This document shows, piece after piece, positions 45,549 to 58,037 of a stretch of 64,000 nucleotides of DNA; positions within the stretch are counted from its first letter, which is position 1, and each line of letters opens with the position of its first letter. Source of the DNA: Coniochaeta sp. PMI_546. Its lineage: Eukaryota; Ascomycota; Sordariomycetes; Coniochaetales; Coniochaetaceae. The notes below the pieces were generated by a model. The model was given only the letters and a program-made list of their open reading frames with translations, ran no database searches and had not been told where the DNA came from. The position numbers and the translations under genes were made by a program. The stretch covers positions 2,604,001 to 2,668,000 of the forward strand of contig MU271145.1 of assembly GCA_021432605.1 (NCBI GenBank), written 5' to 3'.

Positions 45549-46852
45549 CTAACTCCTAGCCTGAGCAAGGCTAAGCAACCCGCTCGCCGCCCCTCCGCGC
45601 AGGGCACTGCTTGTCAATCTTTCCTCGTCGGCCTCCAGCTCAACCCTGAATTGTCGTCTCGGGGTCTGAATTTGGTCTTGGTTCCACGACGATGCTTGCC
45701 GCGCACCACCACCATCTAGCTCTTGCCGTGTCGGCTCCTCCGTCGCATCATCGCCGGTCGGGGCAGCTTGACTCTCACTGCTCCCCTGGCTCCACTGTAC
45801 CTGGCTCGAAAACGAGGCGCTCGCAGAGACTTCGTCGGAACTAGTCCGCCGGACAGGAGCGGCAGGGAGCGGCCGTCTACCGGCCGCCTGACCTGGATGG
45901 CTGGAGGTAGCGTTGCTTAAGCCAGCGCTAGCAGCGAGCTCCGCACGCTGGAGCTGGAGTTGTGACCGCAGCCGCGAGGAAGCCCAACTCGCGCTGTTCC
46001 GGGATTGGATGTGACTGTGCTTGATAGCAGACTGCTGCTCGAGCTGCTCGAGCGGGATTTCGGTCTGGCCCGTCCGGAGCTTGTAGCTTGCGAGACCTAG
46101 TCTGAGCTTAAGGATTTCCGCTTTCTGCGGTGGCTGTCAGCATTTGTTCGTAAAGCCAGGCAAGGGAGACGCGTCCGCTGATACATTGCACAGCTTTGCC
46201 AGGAATAAGGGCTATCTCCTTTTTTTTTTCGTTTGAGAGAGAGAAAAAGAGGGATGGGGAGTGGTCGTACCTCTCGCGCCTCCTCGCGGGTCAACCGCGG
46301 ACGCGTCGCCGGACGCGGTATGGGTCCAAGTGTTGAGGCTGCTGCAGATGCAGCGAGTGTGACTGCAACGACATCTGGTTCGGTTACGGTCGTTGCTTGG
46401 GAGGTGTCTATGACAGACGAGTCGAAGAGGGAGGACAGCTCAGGCGAGGCTGACTGTCGCCGTTCTGGTGCGGTGTGGGACTAGCAACAGACACGACTAT
46501 TAGCGGATTCAAACTTCAGCACAGGGCAAGATGATGAACGAACCTGATCGCAGCTGTCGCTTTCGTGCAGCTCCGGTACGCGGAATGTCTCAAGAACCGC
46601 CATATCTTGCGTCACCACCTCCTGACAGACCTTCTTGGCTGGATGCAGCAGGTTACCAGCAAGCTCGCCAAAGAGCAGCGGCCTCTTGCTTGTCTCGGGC
46701 TGCGAGGGAGACGCGGAGAACACGGTCACCCTCTTCAGCGGGGAAGACGGCGCGTGAGCGAGTTGTTTAGCGTCGAGTCGTGTTGGTCTCGGAGACGCGT
46801 TTGGGTCTAGAGATGCGAGGACGCGTCGCTTTGTTGGAGAGGTAGCATCCAT
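45549..46852 (-). CDS. WHI5: Whi5/Nrm1-family G1/S transcriptional repressor
   Basis: Exons 46852-46544, 46480-46271 and 46124-45549 (introns 63 and 146 nt, the latter with a long pyrimidine tract) give 364 residues. The key evidence is the start of exon 3 (residues 174-201): AEILKLRLGLASYKLRTGQT followed by EIPLEQL, which matches the GTB motif (G1/S transcription-factor binding) of yeast Whi5 and Nrm1. These bind and repress SBF/MBF and are inactivated by CDK phosphorylation. The N-terminus MDATSPTKRRVLASLDPNAS and APSSPLKRVTVF carries several SP/TP sites, consistent with CDK control. The rest is disordered. Whether it acts as Whi5 (SBF) or Nrm1 (MBF) cannot be told; filamentous ascomycetes often have one such gene. 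Confidence 0.85.
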
Positions 46853-48096
46853 TTTCTGTTGTGTTGGTATACCACTGAAGGCTATTAATTGCCTTGTGTA
46901 GTGATCTTGGAGAAGGAAGGAGAGTGTCACGGCGCGTCTTGTAGGTGCGAAAGCTGAGGGATGTCGTGGTCTGCTGAAGCTGCGAGGATCATAAATGACA
47001 AGCAGATTATGCGAGGAAACAGTAAGGACAGTCCGCGGTAAATCCTTGAACTGGGTCAGAGGAGCTGGACGTAGGAGCTGTACTGGTGTTTTGAGAGTAG
47101 GGAGCAAGACAAGAAGCAGTCGACTTGGACGACGCGCTTTTGATATAATGCAATGTGAGATGGCGAAGGCGGAGTACAGCACAGGTCACACCCCGGACAA
47201 GGGTAGCGAAGGTTATTTACTAATTCCCTATGACGGCTAGCGTGGCGTCGAAAGAGGGTCGGTACTTCTCAGGGGTCAGCGCTGGCTATGCCGACAGGGG
47301 ACTAGCAGCTTGCTACAGAACGCGGCAGGACGCGCTGTAGCCCGTCCTAACCAGCCCCGCACGTCTCGCTAGCTGTTGATTTTCGACTGTTTAATGACAG
47401 CGGGTTGCCCCGCCCACACATACAAAACGTAAGGTACGTAAGGTACATACCTTACACTATGCAAATGCAATGCACTCGGAATCAAGGGTTACCATATAAC
47501 ACATGGAGTTCCACGATAAAAATTGAACACATAGTATTAAGGCCGCGGAGCTATGCCTCTGACCTCAAGAGAAACAAGCTGTCCTGTCAGCTACCTAGAC
47601 AGGATATAGTACGCGTAGGTGAGCAGGTGGGTATCTCCAAAAAACTCCCTTTTCCCCCGAAGTACCAAATGACAATGCCATCTATATACACGCCTAGTGC
47701 AAGCGGCGTGATATAACAAAACCCAGTCCAGACAAGGCCCAGCGCATAACCATTTTCCAGCGCAATGACCGTCTGGACACGCATCCATGGACCATAAGAG
47801 ACGACAAGGCACAAGGACAGTCAAAAACGCTCCCATGCATCCGTGTACCCGTGCTTTTTCCCATCCACCCCGATCGAAACCTGCATTATCCATTCGTTCC
47901 CCTTCTCATGCGTCATATTATTCCCCTTGCCCGGCCCCTGGCTGGCACTATTTGCGCACCGCCCAAACCCACTTCCCCAAAGCCGATGAACCGCCAGTGA
48001 GAAAACGCCAGAAACCGTGACCAATTCCCAATGGCAATCGTGTCACAGATAGAATGTGTATTAGTAAAAGAATATGTCGCAATCACCCAGTCACCT
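46853..48096. other. Intergenic upstream of WHI5/NRM1 and downstream of MED15
   Basis: About 1.2 kb. The frame of WHI5 stays open to 47182, but the ATG at 46852 fits the family start. Repeated GTAAGGTAC words lie at 47429-47455. No other gene seen. Confidence 0.5.
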
Positions 48097-51000
48097 TCAG
48101 CTACAATGCATACTGTAGAGCGACGTGTCCAGTTCGAAGGGTTTGTCGTTGTCAAACTTCAAAAACTCGTTCTCCAGCTCATCCAACAGTGGGAATTCGG
48201 ATCCGACGTCTGCGAATAACCCACTGTTGGCACCCATCGAGAACGAGTCCAGTCCCACCAGCAGATCGGAGTCAAGGTCGAGAGGTGCCCACTTCAGATC
48301 GATGTCAAGCTGAGCCCTCTCCGAGATGTCACTGTTTGGCTCAGACGCTCCGCTATCTTTGCTCGACTCAGGCGTATCGTTAGGCGTGCGAGATCGATGC
48401 GGCGAGAAGTTCGAAAAGTGACCGTTGATCAACGGCTGCAACGGCGCGAAGGTTGCGAGAAGGGCTTGGGGGTCAACCGTTGAGTTGGCCCATGGGTCTT
48501 CCGCCTTGGCTTGTTGGGACTGATCCGGCTCCTGTTTCAAGGTAGGCTTAGGCGTGCTTTCTGGTTTGATTTGACCAGCCTTACCGCCAACGCCAGGTGT
48601 GCCTTTGCTGTCCGCACTTTTCCCTCCTTGCGCGCTGCTTTGCCGTCCCATTGATGCATTCCTCGACATCGGTGTCGACACGGGGTCAAGTTTGGAAAGA
48701 GACTGGCCCTGTCTAGAGCCATTGGCCTTCATGGCCAGCGCGCTAGGTTGTGTTACGTCAGCTGAGCCAGGCTTTGGTATCCGGTTGCCTTGAGCATCCA
48801 GGCCGAGGGCCTTGGTCACTGTCTCCTCCATGTATTTGATCGGATCCTCGTAAGGCTTGACATGTTCCTCTTGATGATGAGCGTCAAGAGCCTCCTTGGT
48901 AGGAAGGCCTATGCTGTGCATGTCACACTGCGTGTCGGGGCAAATGAACAGCGGCCTCGACGGGGCCTTCGGCTGTTCGATCTGTGGCTGTCTCTTGACC
49001 TCTGGAGATGCAGACTTGACCTGTGGAGACGGGCCGGACTGTTGGATAGCTGGGGAAGAAGCCTGCTGATGTCCGGTCTTGGCCTTCTTCCTTGCAGGAG
49101 GAGGCGGGTTGAGGGTTTCCTGGGTCACGGCTGGCTTGTTGAAATAAGTCGGCTGCCCAGTTGGAGACTTCTGTGCTCCAAACTGGAACGGCGGCTGCGT
49201 TGTCGTCGGTGCTGCGGGTGCCTGACCACTTTTGCTGTTTGATCTTTGATGCACCTTGCTCATTGCCTGTGTGTGTTTCTCCAGATTTGCCGGATTCAGA
49301 GGAGCCTGCTGGGGGGCTGGAGCTACCGATTGGCTGTGCGCTGCCGCCGCCGCCGCCGGTGCCGCTTCGACCGCATTGCCAATATTACCAGGCACCTTCC
49401 GAGGGATGGTTAGGTGTGCGGCCAAATCCCCGCCCATGGAAGAGAGCAAAGTTCTATAGGCGTTGACGTCCGCCGCTCGGATGGAGAATGAACTTTTGAG
49501 TTTCGTGAGTTTGTCATCGGCAAACTGTTGGAAAACGCGTGCACGCTTGGGGAACGATGTCAGTACAAAGCTCGTCACATCGAGGCTTGAATAGCTTACC
49601 ATGCGGAAGAAAAGCCTCGTTCTATGATCATCATGCGTGATCCAATACCATCTCGTCAATCCCCGTGAAACTTTCTGCAAGTCGCTTACCAACTTGGGAA
49701 GTTTCGCCTCGATTTCCTGTCTCTCCTCGGCGGACATTTGAATCTCCGGCATATCCCTGTTCGTCAGAGTCTCCTCATTGTTGACTGTCTTGAAGTAGTC
49801 GGTGTAACGCTTTTGTTCTTCCGGATCAGGTTGCAACATCGCTTGACGCTGGCGCTGATACTGCTCCCATTTTTGTCGCTGCTCTGGGGTCCATGATGCC
49901 ATCATTTCTGGCGTGGGTTGAGGCCCCATAGGTCGCACTGCCGGCTGAGAATTAGGCCGCTGATTGGCGGTATTGGTTGTAGTCGGTGCCTCGGAAATAT
50001 CATCAGGACTTGACCGCTTCAGGTTCTTCGCGGCGGCGGCAGGTGATGGATTGGGAGGTGCCGGACGGTTCTGGGCTGTCTTGTTGGCATTATTGTTGCT
50101 AGTCTTCGCTCCAGCTGTGACCGGCTCTTGCCCACTAGCAACTGGTTTCTGCGCTGCTTGCTGAGGTGTAGGGGCCTGGGGCGCATGCATTATATCCGGC
50201 TGCGATGTTGTCGCTTGCGGTGCGGGCCCTCCCTGAAGCTGGTGGAGAGAACCGGGAGCATTCCCAAGTCCCAGCTGTTGCTGCTGTGCTTCCTGCTGCT
50301 GTTTACGCATGCGCTCTAGATGCAGCCTGCGCAAAAACTGCTCCTGTTTGAACTTCATCGCAGTCTTGGCTAGAGATTGGTCGTCAAGCGTCGCGAACCT
50401 TGGATCATTTCGAAGTGCCTGAATATCAGCCGGCGTGACTTGCATCGCTTGGGGAGGGAATCGGAAGCCCGGAGGAAGATTCCCTAGATTCTGCTGCATC
50501 TGTTGTCCAGGTGCTCCGTGCTGTTGCTGCTGCTGTTGTGGTTGCTGCTGTTGAGGGCCACCGCCAAGTGCTCCATTCGAGCCTTGAGCAGCCTGTCTCC
50601 TCTCCATCAAGTCACGGAACTGGTTTATCTGGAAGTTCAGTAACTGCTGCTGGCCCTGTGGTGGCATCGGGTTGCTTTGCATCCAAGCCTTCAGTTGCCC
50701 CCACTTCTTCACCTCCGGTGGCATACCGTTTCGCAGCAGACGGTTGGTGATGGTTTCAGGAACATCCATACTGTCCATCATGACCTGAGCCTGCGGGTTC
50801 CCCGCGATGGCTTGCGCTGTTACTCGAGCGCGGGCCGACTGCATCATCGCCTGCTGAGCGCTTTGGGTCATATTCGCGTTAGGTGTCTGCTGAGGATTCT
50901 GAATGAACTGGTTGCCCATTTGGCCCATTTGCGGCTGGCCAGGGGTTGGTTGCTGTGGCATCAACCCGTTGGCCATAGAGTTACGCTGCTGCTCCCAGGA

Positions 51001-52859
51001 GGCCATCAACTCTCGCAACTTATCCGGCGGCATAGTACTAACATTCTGCCGTTTTTCGACAGGCATAGTGCTCAACATCTGGTTGAGGGCGGCGCTATTG
51101 ACGTTTATATTTCCCGACATGGAAATTGGTCGTGTATTGGCCTGGTGGTTGAACCTCTGATCTAGGACTTGGCCCATTGCTGGATTTCCTTGGTTAAAGC
51201 GTGCACCATTGACTTGGCCCATGCCACCCAGGGCAACAGGAGGATGGGTCATGGGAGCGGTCAACGTGTTCATCGCCGGACTTTGTGATGTCGAGGCAGG
51301 ACCACCAAGACCCCCGGGTTGGCCTTGCATCTGCTGAGCTGCTGCCTGGGCCTTGTTCTGGGCTGCCGATTGCGCAGCGGCCTGATTCATCTTCACCTGT
51401 GAGAGGTTGAAAGTCTGGCCCATCTGTGGCGGTCGTGATTGCTGATTCGGGCCTGGTTGCCCGTTTGGCATATTCTGGGGCCCTACACCGCCCATAGACT
51501 GTGGCGTGGCATTTCGATTCGGCCCATTACTCGCGGGCACGACCATTTGGCCGGACTGCTCGGCAAGAAGTCCCGCCTTCTGCTCGTTGATGATCGTCTC
51601 CATGCTAGGGGCAAAAAGCTGCCCTCCAGGGAGGTTTGCCTGGAGACCAAGGTTATTCATCATACCCGGGTTCATGCCCATCTGTTGCTTCTGCTGCTGC
51701 TGCTGTAATTGTTGCTGCTGTTGTTGTTGTTGCTGTTGCTGCTGCTGTAACATAGCTGCCTGTGCTGAACCTGAATTCGGGCCCATTCCTTGCTGTTGCT
51801 GTTGACGCAAGTACATGTTCTGCGCCTGCTGCTTCGTCGCCCTGAAGAGGGCTTGGTTTTGGTAGTACATCAATAATGGATCCTGGTTTTGGCTGCGGTA
51901 CTCAGCCAGTTGTTGCTGTGTCATTTTCGATTGCACCATGTTGCGAACGTTCTGTCTGCTTTCTTCTGTCTGATTGGCAAACATCTTATTGGCAGCGTCC
52001 ATTATATGCAACCGCTGCTGGGGAGGCAGAGAGTTCAAGCGATCCTGCAGACTGCCCCCGACTGGCCTCTGCTGCGGCGTGTTCATCATGAAGGGCGGCT
52101 GGTTTGGTTGGGGTTGCTGTAGGCCTGGCGGCCCCATCCCAATTTGTAGCGGCTGCTGTGGGATGGGAGACGGCTGCATGGGACCACGCAAGTGCTGGAA
52201 TCCCTGTTGACCCGGTTGGCCTATGCCTCGAGCGGCCAACTGTGCTTGGATCGCAGCGTTCTGGCTCATCATCATCTGCTGCTGGGCTTGAGCCTGTGCT
52301 TGGGCCTGTTGTTGTTGTTGTTGTTGTTGTCGAGCTGCTGCTTCCGCACTCAGTTGGTTTTGAAGTGCTGGAGCGGCGGCTTGCCGCTTCCGCAACATCT
52401 CGGCGGACTTGCCGGCCATGGACTGGTCGTAGGTCATCTGCGAGATGTTAGCACAGGCGATCAAAGCTCATAAGAATTTGATAGGGAGATGCAATGGGCT
52501 TACGCGGTCAGGAGCGGCCAAAAAGCACTTCTTCTCGAAGTCCAAACTGAAGCTAGCAGCCTTCGTCCATTCTGCCTGAGGCATGGCGAGCATAACGTTG
52601 GAAATTCTGTAACAGATGTTAGAAATGAGGACCCGCGAAGTAAAAAAAGAGATAGAACCTGGGGAAACTACAGATTCAGCGTCTTTCCAAGTCTGTCATT
52701 GATAGGTATGCCAGCCTGCCAGCCGCCACCTGTTATGGCAGGTGTATTCTGGACGAGATGATTGTACACGATTTGTTGCATCTGCCTCTGGTTGTTGTTG
52801 TTCTGTTGCTGCTGCATCAGCAGATGGCTATTGCCAGCCATTCCCATATTGGCGGCCAT
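48097..52859 (-). CDS. MED15: Mediator subunit Med15 (Gal11-type)
   Basis: Tail-module subunit of Mediator that receives signals from transcription activators. Exons 52859-52672, 52606-52504, 52437-49600 and 49545-48097 give 1525 residues. A KIX-like N-terminal domain spans the first two introns (about 47-97: GGWQAGIPINDRLGKTLNLI, then SNVMLAMPQAEWTKAASFS, DFEKKCFLAAPDR). Then come about 900 residues of Gln/Met/Pro/Asn-rich sequence with pure glutamine runs at 51690-51748 and 52307-52330. The C-terminal third has a more ordered block (MPEIQMSAEERQEIEAKLPK, FQQFADDKLTKLKSSFSIRA). The last intron (49599-49546) is 54 nt and stop-free, so its retention would add 18 residues. The start is the first ATG before the MAANMGM segment. 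Confidence 0.92.
51690..51748 (-). repeat. CAG/CAA-type repeat encoding the main Med15 polyglutamine run
   Basis: Mixed CAG and CAA codons on the minus strand, interrupted once by leucine. A second pure run of CAA codons lies at 52307-52330. Such tracts often vary in length between strains. Confidence 0.85.
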
Positions 52860-55800
52860 CGCCGCGGGAACAAGAGACTCGAGCAAGCGGCGCAAGCGCG
52901 AAAGACCTGTAGATACGTGTTTGTCCTCTGGCTCTGCTGCGACTGCTTGGATTCAGATTGTGGTAGTACGAGACAAAACAGCTGTATGAGCTCTGACCGG
53001 GCTCGTGATGAGGCGATAATTCGTGGGTTTTGGCTATATGGTGCCTAGCTTGACGAAGCACCGTCCATTGGTGAATATGGGGTATGTGGTGCGAAGACAG
53101 CAACAGGTCAAGGTGCGGGGAGCTCGTCCTTCGTCGACGGTTGCGTCGTTAGTGGATTGTGCCTTGGAGACAAATATATAGCTGTGTCATATGTCGCCCT
53201 CAAGGTGTGATAAGTCTGGCGGTACACCACCCGTCAAAGAGAGGGCCTTGTAGACTGGCTACATCCGTCGAGGCTCTCTTGGGTCGATTCAAGACGTAGC
53301 GCGGCCTGTCTTTCTTCTGCCTATGATCCGAAAAGGTGTTTATATGAACGCAGTGCGTCACGCGACTGTTGACAAGCTGAGATCGGGAAGCGTAGGACAA
53401 GACGGAGGCGGGATTGGAAGTGGTTGTTGGAATGGTCAAGACAGCCGGCCGAAACAGCATGCGATGCGTCCGTGCCGGAGTTGTGGAAAACCTTAAGATT
53501 TGACTTTTGGTAGTGCTGTTTGTTGAGAGCTTGTTACGTTTTGTAGGGGAGCGAGAAACAGCGACGACGTGGTGGCTGAAACGAGAGAAGGCGTCGCAAT
53601 CGTGGCAGGTGATTCCAGAATGATAGCTTGGTTCAAGTCGTTCACACGAAACTGAATGATTACCGCGCAACAAGAAATGGGTTGTGCTTCAGACAGAATC
53701 GAGACCGAGTCGAGATTTGTACAAGACCTAGCAATGAGCGATGACAGGAAATAATGGTCGGACTCTGCGTGCTCGTGGAGACCCGAGTTGCGGGTTTGCA
53801 AGAGGTCGTAGTTGTCGTTGCGCTGGTGGTGTTGCAAGAGAACCAGGAACGATAGAAGGAACGGAAAGAGAAGAGAGATGTGGATGGAGATGGTGGAGAG
53901 GCCTGGCTGCTGGCTGCTTGCTGTCCCTGGAGCGGTGGAAGGGGACATCCTTGGATGCGCCCCGATCCTGGTACGTATCTTCTAGCGCGCAGGTACTTAG
54001 ACGCTACTTCAAGAGAATCCACTTTTCCACTCCCCGCTACTTTGATCGCCTTATTGAGGTAAGAAGTACCCTACGGTACTAGCCCTTCTAAAGAAGCCTC
54101 ACAGAGACCTCGTTATACCTACACCTACCTAACGAGCAGCAAAGAAGTTTACCTTACATACCATCTTCTAGCACCCTCGTTGACCTCACGTTGAACCGCT
54201 GCTCAGGAAGGCTACGCTTGTACACAAATGTAAGTCATTTCTTCGTACCAGCCAAGGATCCTCGCAATTGCTGAGAAGCTGGAACAAACTCATTGCCTCG
54301 TCGATACAGTCAGATAGAGAATAAGGTGGCTTCATTCAGAAGGTAAGTTAGCGACTTGTCGTCTTAATCCCCACCTCATAGCGCCAAACCGGCCACGAGG
54401 CTTGTTTAGTGGGCGCAAAAGTCATAATAACAGAGGGCACTTTCCGAACAACAAGCAGGCAAAGACAAATATGGAAAGAGGGAGTCCAACTCAAGAATTA
54501 CACCACTCATTTTACGTAGTGTATATTAGTAGCCTGCTTATTACCGTTCCAATTTGGAGGATTCCCCGCTTGGATTGATGCCTTGACAGACGTCCGTCAA
54601 GAAACTCGGACTTGTGTGCAAAGATGATGCCAACATAGTAGCATTGTAACAAAGCGAGTTTATTGGGAGGTAAGGTCAGATGGATCCAAGATGGGCAGGC
54701 AAACTCGGTAAATTCTCGCGAAGTAAATGGCAATTGTGCATACCTTAAGGTAGCCCGATCGCTTTTGCGATCACCAGGGGGTTAGCTAGCATCGATGCGG
54801 TAAGTCTGCCGCCGACGTCAAGATCTCTCTGTGGGTGGCCCCAAGCTATAGAGACTGGCGACCTTTGATCTTCATGGCTGCGCTGGCTGGAAAGAATGAG
54901 CGGCAGTGGCTGTTTGACACTGGTGTTCGTCCATGATGGAAGATTGAACCTGTGTGAGTTGTACCACGCAGTATATTTGGCAAATTTGGGCTCCACTATG
55001 ATGATGCAGGGCGGTCCCTGATCTCACCCTCGCGACAGAGGACCAAGATCGCAAGGTCGGGAGACATAGAGTAGCAGGTACCAGGCTTCATGGTGTCGGA
55101 CGTCGGCGATGATGACTTCGTCTCATATGTGTTTTCCTACGCACAGACCTTACATTGCGTTCGAGGTTGTTCGACACTGCAGGACTTTCTTGACTTCGTT
55201 CTGGGCACCTGGTGCCAGTAAGCTCGGATTGAGTCACTGGCCGGCAGACTTTTCGGGAGATCAGCAACTCTGGACTCGGGCGACCTCAGGCAGCGCTCAT
55301 GTGCCTGGGTGCCTCGATGAGGACGCTGACTGCTTACACCGGAAACCGTGTAACGACGCTCGAGTGATGTGGGATGTCTATATCGAGCAACCGCTGTCCT
55401 GCGATAATTACCACGCGCAGTGAGGGAAGTCGTATGAGGCTAGTTTACTGTGTATTCCTGTCCTGCTATTCCCACCGCTAGAGCTCTCATACTCTCGCTA
55501 CCTTATTCTTAGAGGGTGATTTTGTGAATGGAATGTCGTCTCCTAGCATTTTGCCAGATATAAGGCAAGGTAGCGCAACAGAAGCTATAGCCTCTTGACA
55601 GTGCCCGCGCGCTAGCTCCTACGACGATGAAAACTAAGCCCAGCATATCCCTGCCACACCACACCACACTAGCGAAGGGAAACTGTGGAATTCAAGATAA
55701 CTACCTCCCTATTGATTGCTAACGAGCTTCACTATGCCTCATTTCTGACTCTCCCACGCCAGCCAGAAGGTCAATTCTGTAGTGGCGTCTCTGATTCTCC

Positions 55801-57087
55801 GAGCATTTGTAAAGAGAGACAGTTCGCCAGAACCTAGACTTTGTTTGTCAAAGATGTATGCTCATGGGACGCGAGTTCGTTATTGTCACATCGCGGGGGT
55901 GAAATGGTGGGATGAGGACTTTGCACGAATCCTGCTCCACCCTAATAGAGATTTGAATCTCAACCATACCGCAGTAAGCTTAGGTATCCGCAGTTATAGT
56001 TTTGGGAAGTGAGGTTACCGGGGAGTTGAGAGCACGACAGACGCGCTACGTTCCTGGTTGCTTTCCCGTTCTGGCGCTGTCGTCAGTTCATTTCTCAAAC
56101 ATCGCAGCGATGCGGTCGGTTCTATCGAGTACCTCTAGGTTCGGCACGTCTGCGGCTCATCTGGCGCTGACGGTCTCCAAGGCATCCAGTGCTTCGGAGC
56201 ATTGAGAGACATCTGTGGCACACCATCTGTACTATCTCGTCATCCTTCCACCCACCTCGATCCAGGAGAGGCCTGCAAACCAAAGAAGAAAAAATCTTGC
56301 CCGTGTGGTGTATAGACTCTGCAGTCGAAGTGATCCCAAGGTGCAGGACCCTGCCACGCCAGCTTTGCCGGGGTGTGACGCCAGTCTGCGTGAGCGAAGA
56401 TCACTGGTCGCAAGCGTGTGCAGGGATCACTTTGTCCGCATGTACCGGGCCTTCCAAGTATCCCGCAAGTACCCCGACCCACACTCAACCTTCTTGCGCC
56501 CACATGCGCCCCCCCTTGCCCTCTCGGGACGTGTCTGGTGACTGGACGGCTGTCCTTCAGCCAAGATTGGTCCGCCTTGCACTGACTGACCAACGAACGC
56601 AGAAGAACACTGGCAAAGACAAGCTGGCGACGCGGGTCCCCTTTTTCCTTCACGAGTGCTACTCGACCACTGGGCCCAAGCCTTGAGGACATTTGACCCG
56701 GTGGCCATGGAACTCATCATCTGCCCGAATGGACGAGGTGTTGTTTACTTCTGAGGTAGCTTGCATCTTGGTGCATGGTGGGGTCACTGGCGATGGGAAC
56801 TGGAACGAGGACGACAGTACCACAGCAAGGCGACTACATAAATAAGGTAGGTACACTGGTACCACCGTGGTCGAGCAAATCCATCCCGTTTCCCGCTGCC
56901 ATCGCAATTCTCTGTCGAGATTGAGTACCCTCCTCCTCGACAGACAGGATCCTCCTCCGCAACCCCAATTGAGAGACGTGGCCCTACTTTGCTAAGTTGG
57001 AGAAGGCGGGCTGCGGGAGACCCACGGAATGAATCACCTCTGTTTGAGGCCATGGCCCAGGTTTTGGTGAGCCGGCCGCGCAACCCT

Positions 57088-57093
57088 TATAAA
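57088..57093 (+). promoter_or_regulatory. TATA box-like element in the gene desert
   Basis: TATAAA 69 bp upstream of an ATG in good context (57157). The spacing suits a core promoter, but nothing else proves transcription here. Confidence 0.25.
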
Positions 57094-57156
57094 GGCAAGC
57101 TTAAGAGCAGCTCGATATCGCAAAGGACAGGAAACGACGAGACGCAACAGACAGCA

Positions 57157-57225
57157 ATGGTGTTACACTTGCTATTTAGCCTGCTGTTCTACCTCCCTCA
57201 GACCTGCAAACCTCGCCCGGACTAA
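57157..57225 (+). CDS. Possible tiny hydrophobic peptide (22 residues)
   Basis: ATG in good context follows a TATAAA element by 69 bp and opens a 22-residue frame with a hydrophobic core (LHLLFSLLFYL) and a Pro/Arg end. It could be a short signal-peptide-like exon, an upstream ORF, or chance. I found no convincing donor that extends it. Very low confidence. Confidence 0.15.
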   Translation: MVLHLLFSLLFYLPQTCKPRPD

Positions 57226-57596
57226 AACGAACAATGTGCAGCTCCCAACTTTCAGACCCGGGACCCGTGTCATCCCGCCTATCCTGACTCGACTATCCTG
57301 ATCGCTGAATGCGGGCGAGGAGCGACATTGGTCGAGGCGGAGATCGCGGCCAGTTCAACAGTCGCTGCATGTACCATGGGCGTGGCTTGCGCCCAGCTCA
57401 TTGTGATCCTCGCGAAGTCTCTCGCCTCTCCCGGGTTTGTTCAGCTGATCAAAGATAGATGCTCCGGCTCGGTGATACTATTAAATACCTACTGACAACG
57501 ACCTACTCAGCGACTCTAGCTCTTCACCTCACGAGGGTCGAGCCTCGAGGGGGGAAAACCCCCATCTAAGGTCAAGATTATCCGTCTTGTCATGCA

Positions 57597-58037
57597 ATGA
57601 CTGGGGAGCCCTTGACAGCGTACGCTATCGCGCATCTGGCACTGCCGAAGCTAGTGTTATTGCTATCGCACGGATGCTGGACACGACTGAGAATGGTCGT
57701 CTCACTACCGAATCGTTCACTATACTGTATACTAGACCATGTCAGGCAAGAAGAGATGGATAAAGGTGTCGCTGAATCCCCTATTCCTGCATCGAGAAGG
57801 AAAAGCTTACATTTCTATGGAATACGTACGCTACTTTCAATCGAGACAATCACCATGATCGAAGCAAAGATTGAAGCAGACGGGTCGGACATGCCGTATC
57901 CCCATCTGAGCTTCGAGAACGGCCCGCAAAGGAACAATTTGACACAGTACTCGTGTCTGATCGTCGCACCCAAAATCAGCGAGGGATCCGAAATCCAAAT
58001 TGTTGTTTCCAGGCTCGCCGTCAAGTCTTCTCAATAG
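57597..58037 (+). CDS. Hypothetical protein, doubtful
   Basis: 146-codon frame. The last 60 residues (ADGSDMPYPHLSFENGPQRN ... EGSEIQIVVSRL) have the look of a real beta-rich protein. An alternative model starts at ATG 57739 (MSGKKRWIKVSLNPLFLHRE), uses GTACGC at 57826 and rejoins at 57870, giving 84 residues. No family recognised; the two models cannot be separated without transcripts. Confidence 0.22.
   Translation: MTGEPLTAYAIAHLALPKLVLLLSHGCWTRLRMVVSLPNRSLYCILDHVRQEEMDKGVAESPIPASRRKSLHFYGIRTLLSIETITMIEAKIEADGSDMPYPHLSFENGPQRNNLTQYSCLIVAPKISEGSEIQIVVSRLAVKSSQ

Noticed and set aside
53200-53948. Overlapping 150-codon minus-strand ORFs upstream of MED15
   Set aside because: Ser/Thr/Leu-rich frames without domains, overlapping in two registers. 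Most likely the MED15 promoter and leader.
56240-56692. 150-codon minus-strand ORF in the desert
   Set aside because: Open frames occur on both strands at the same place in GC-rich DNA, with no domain in either.
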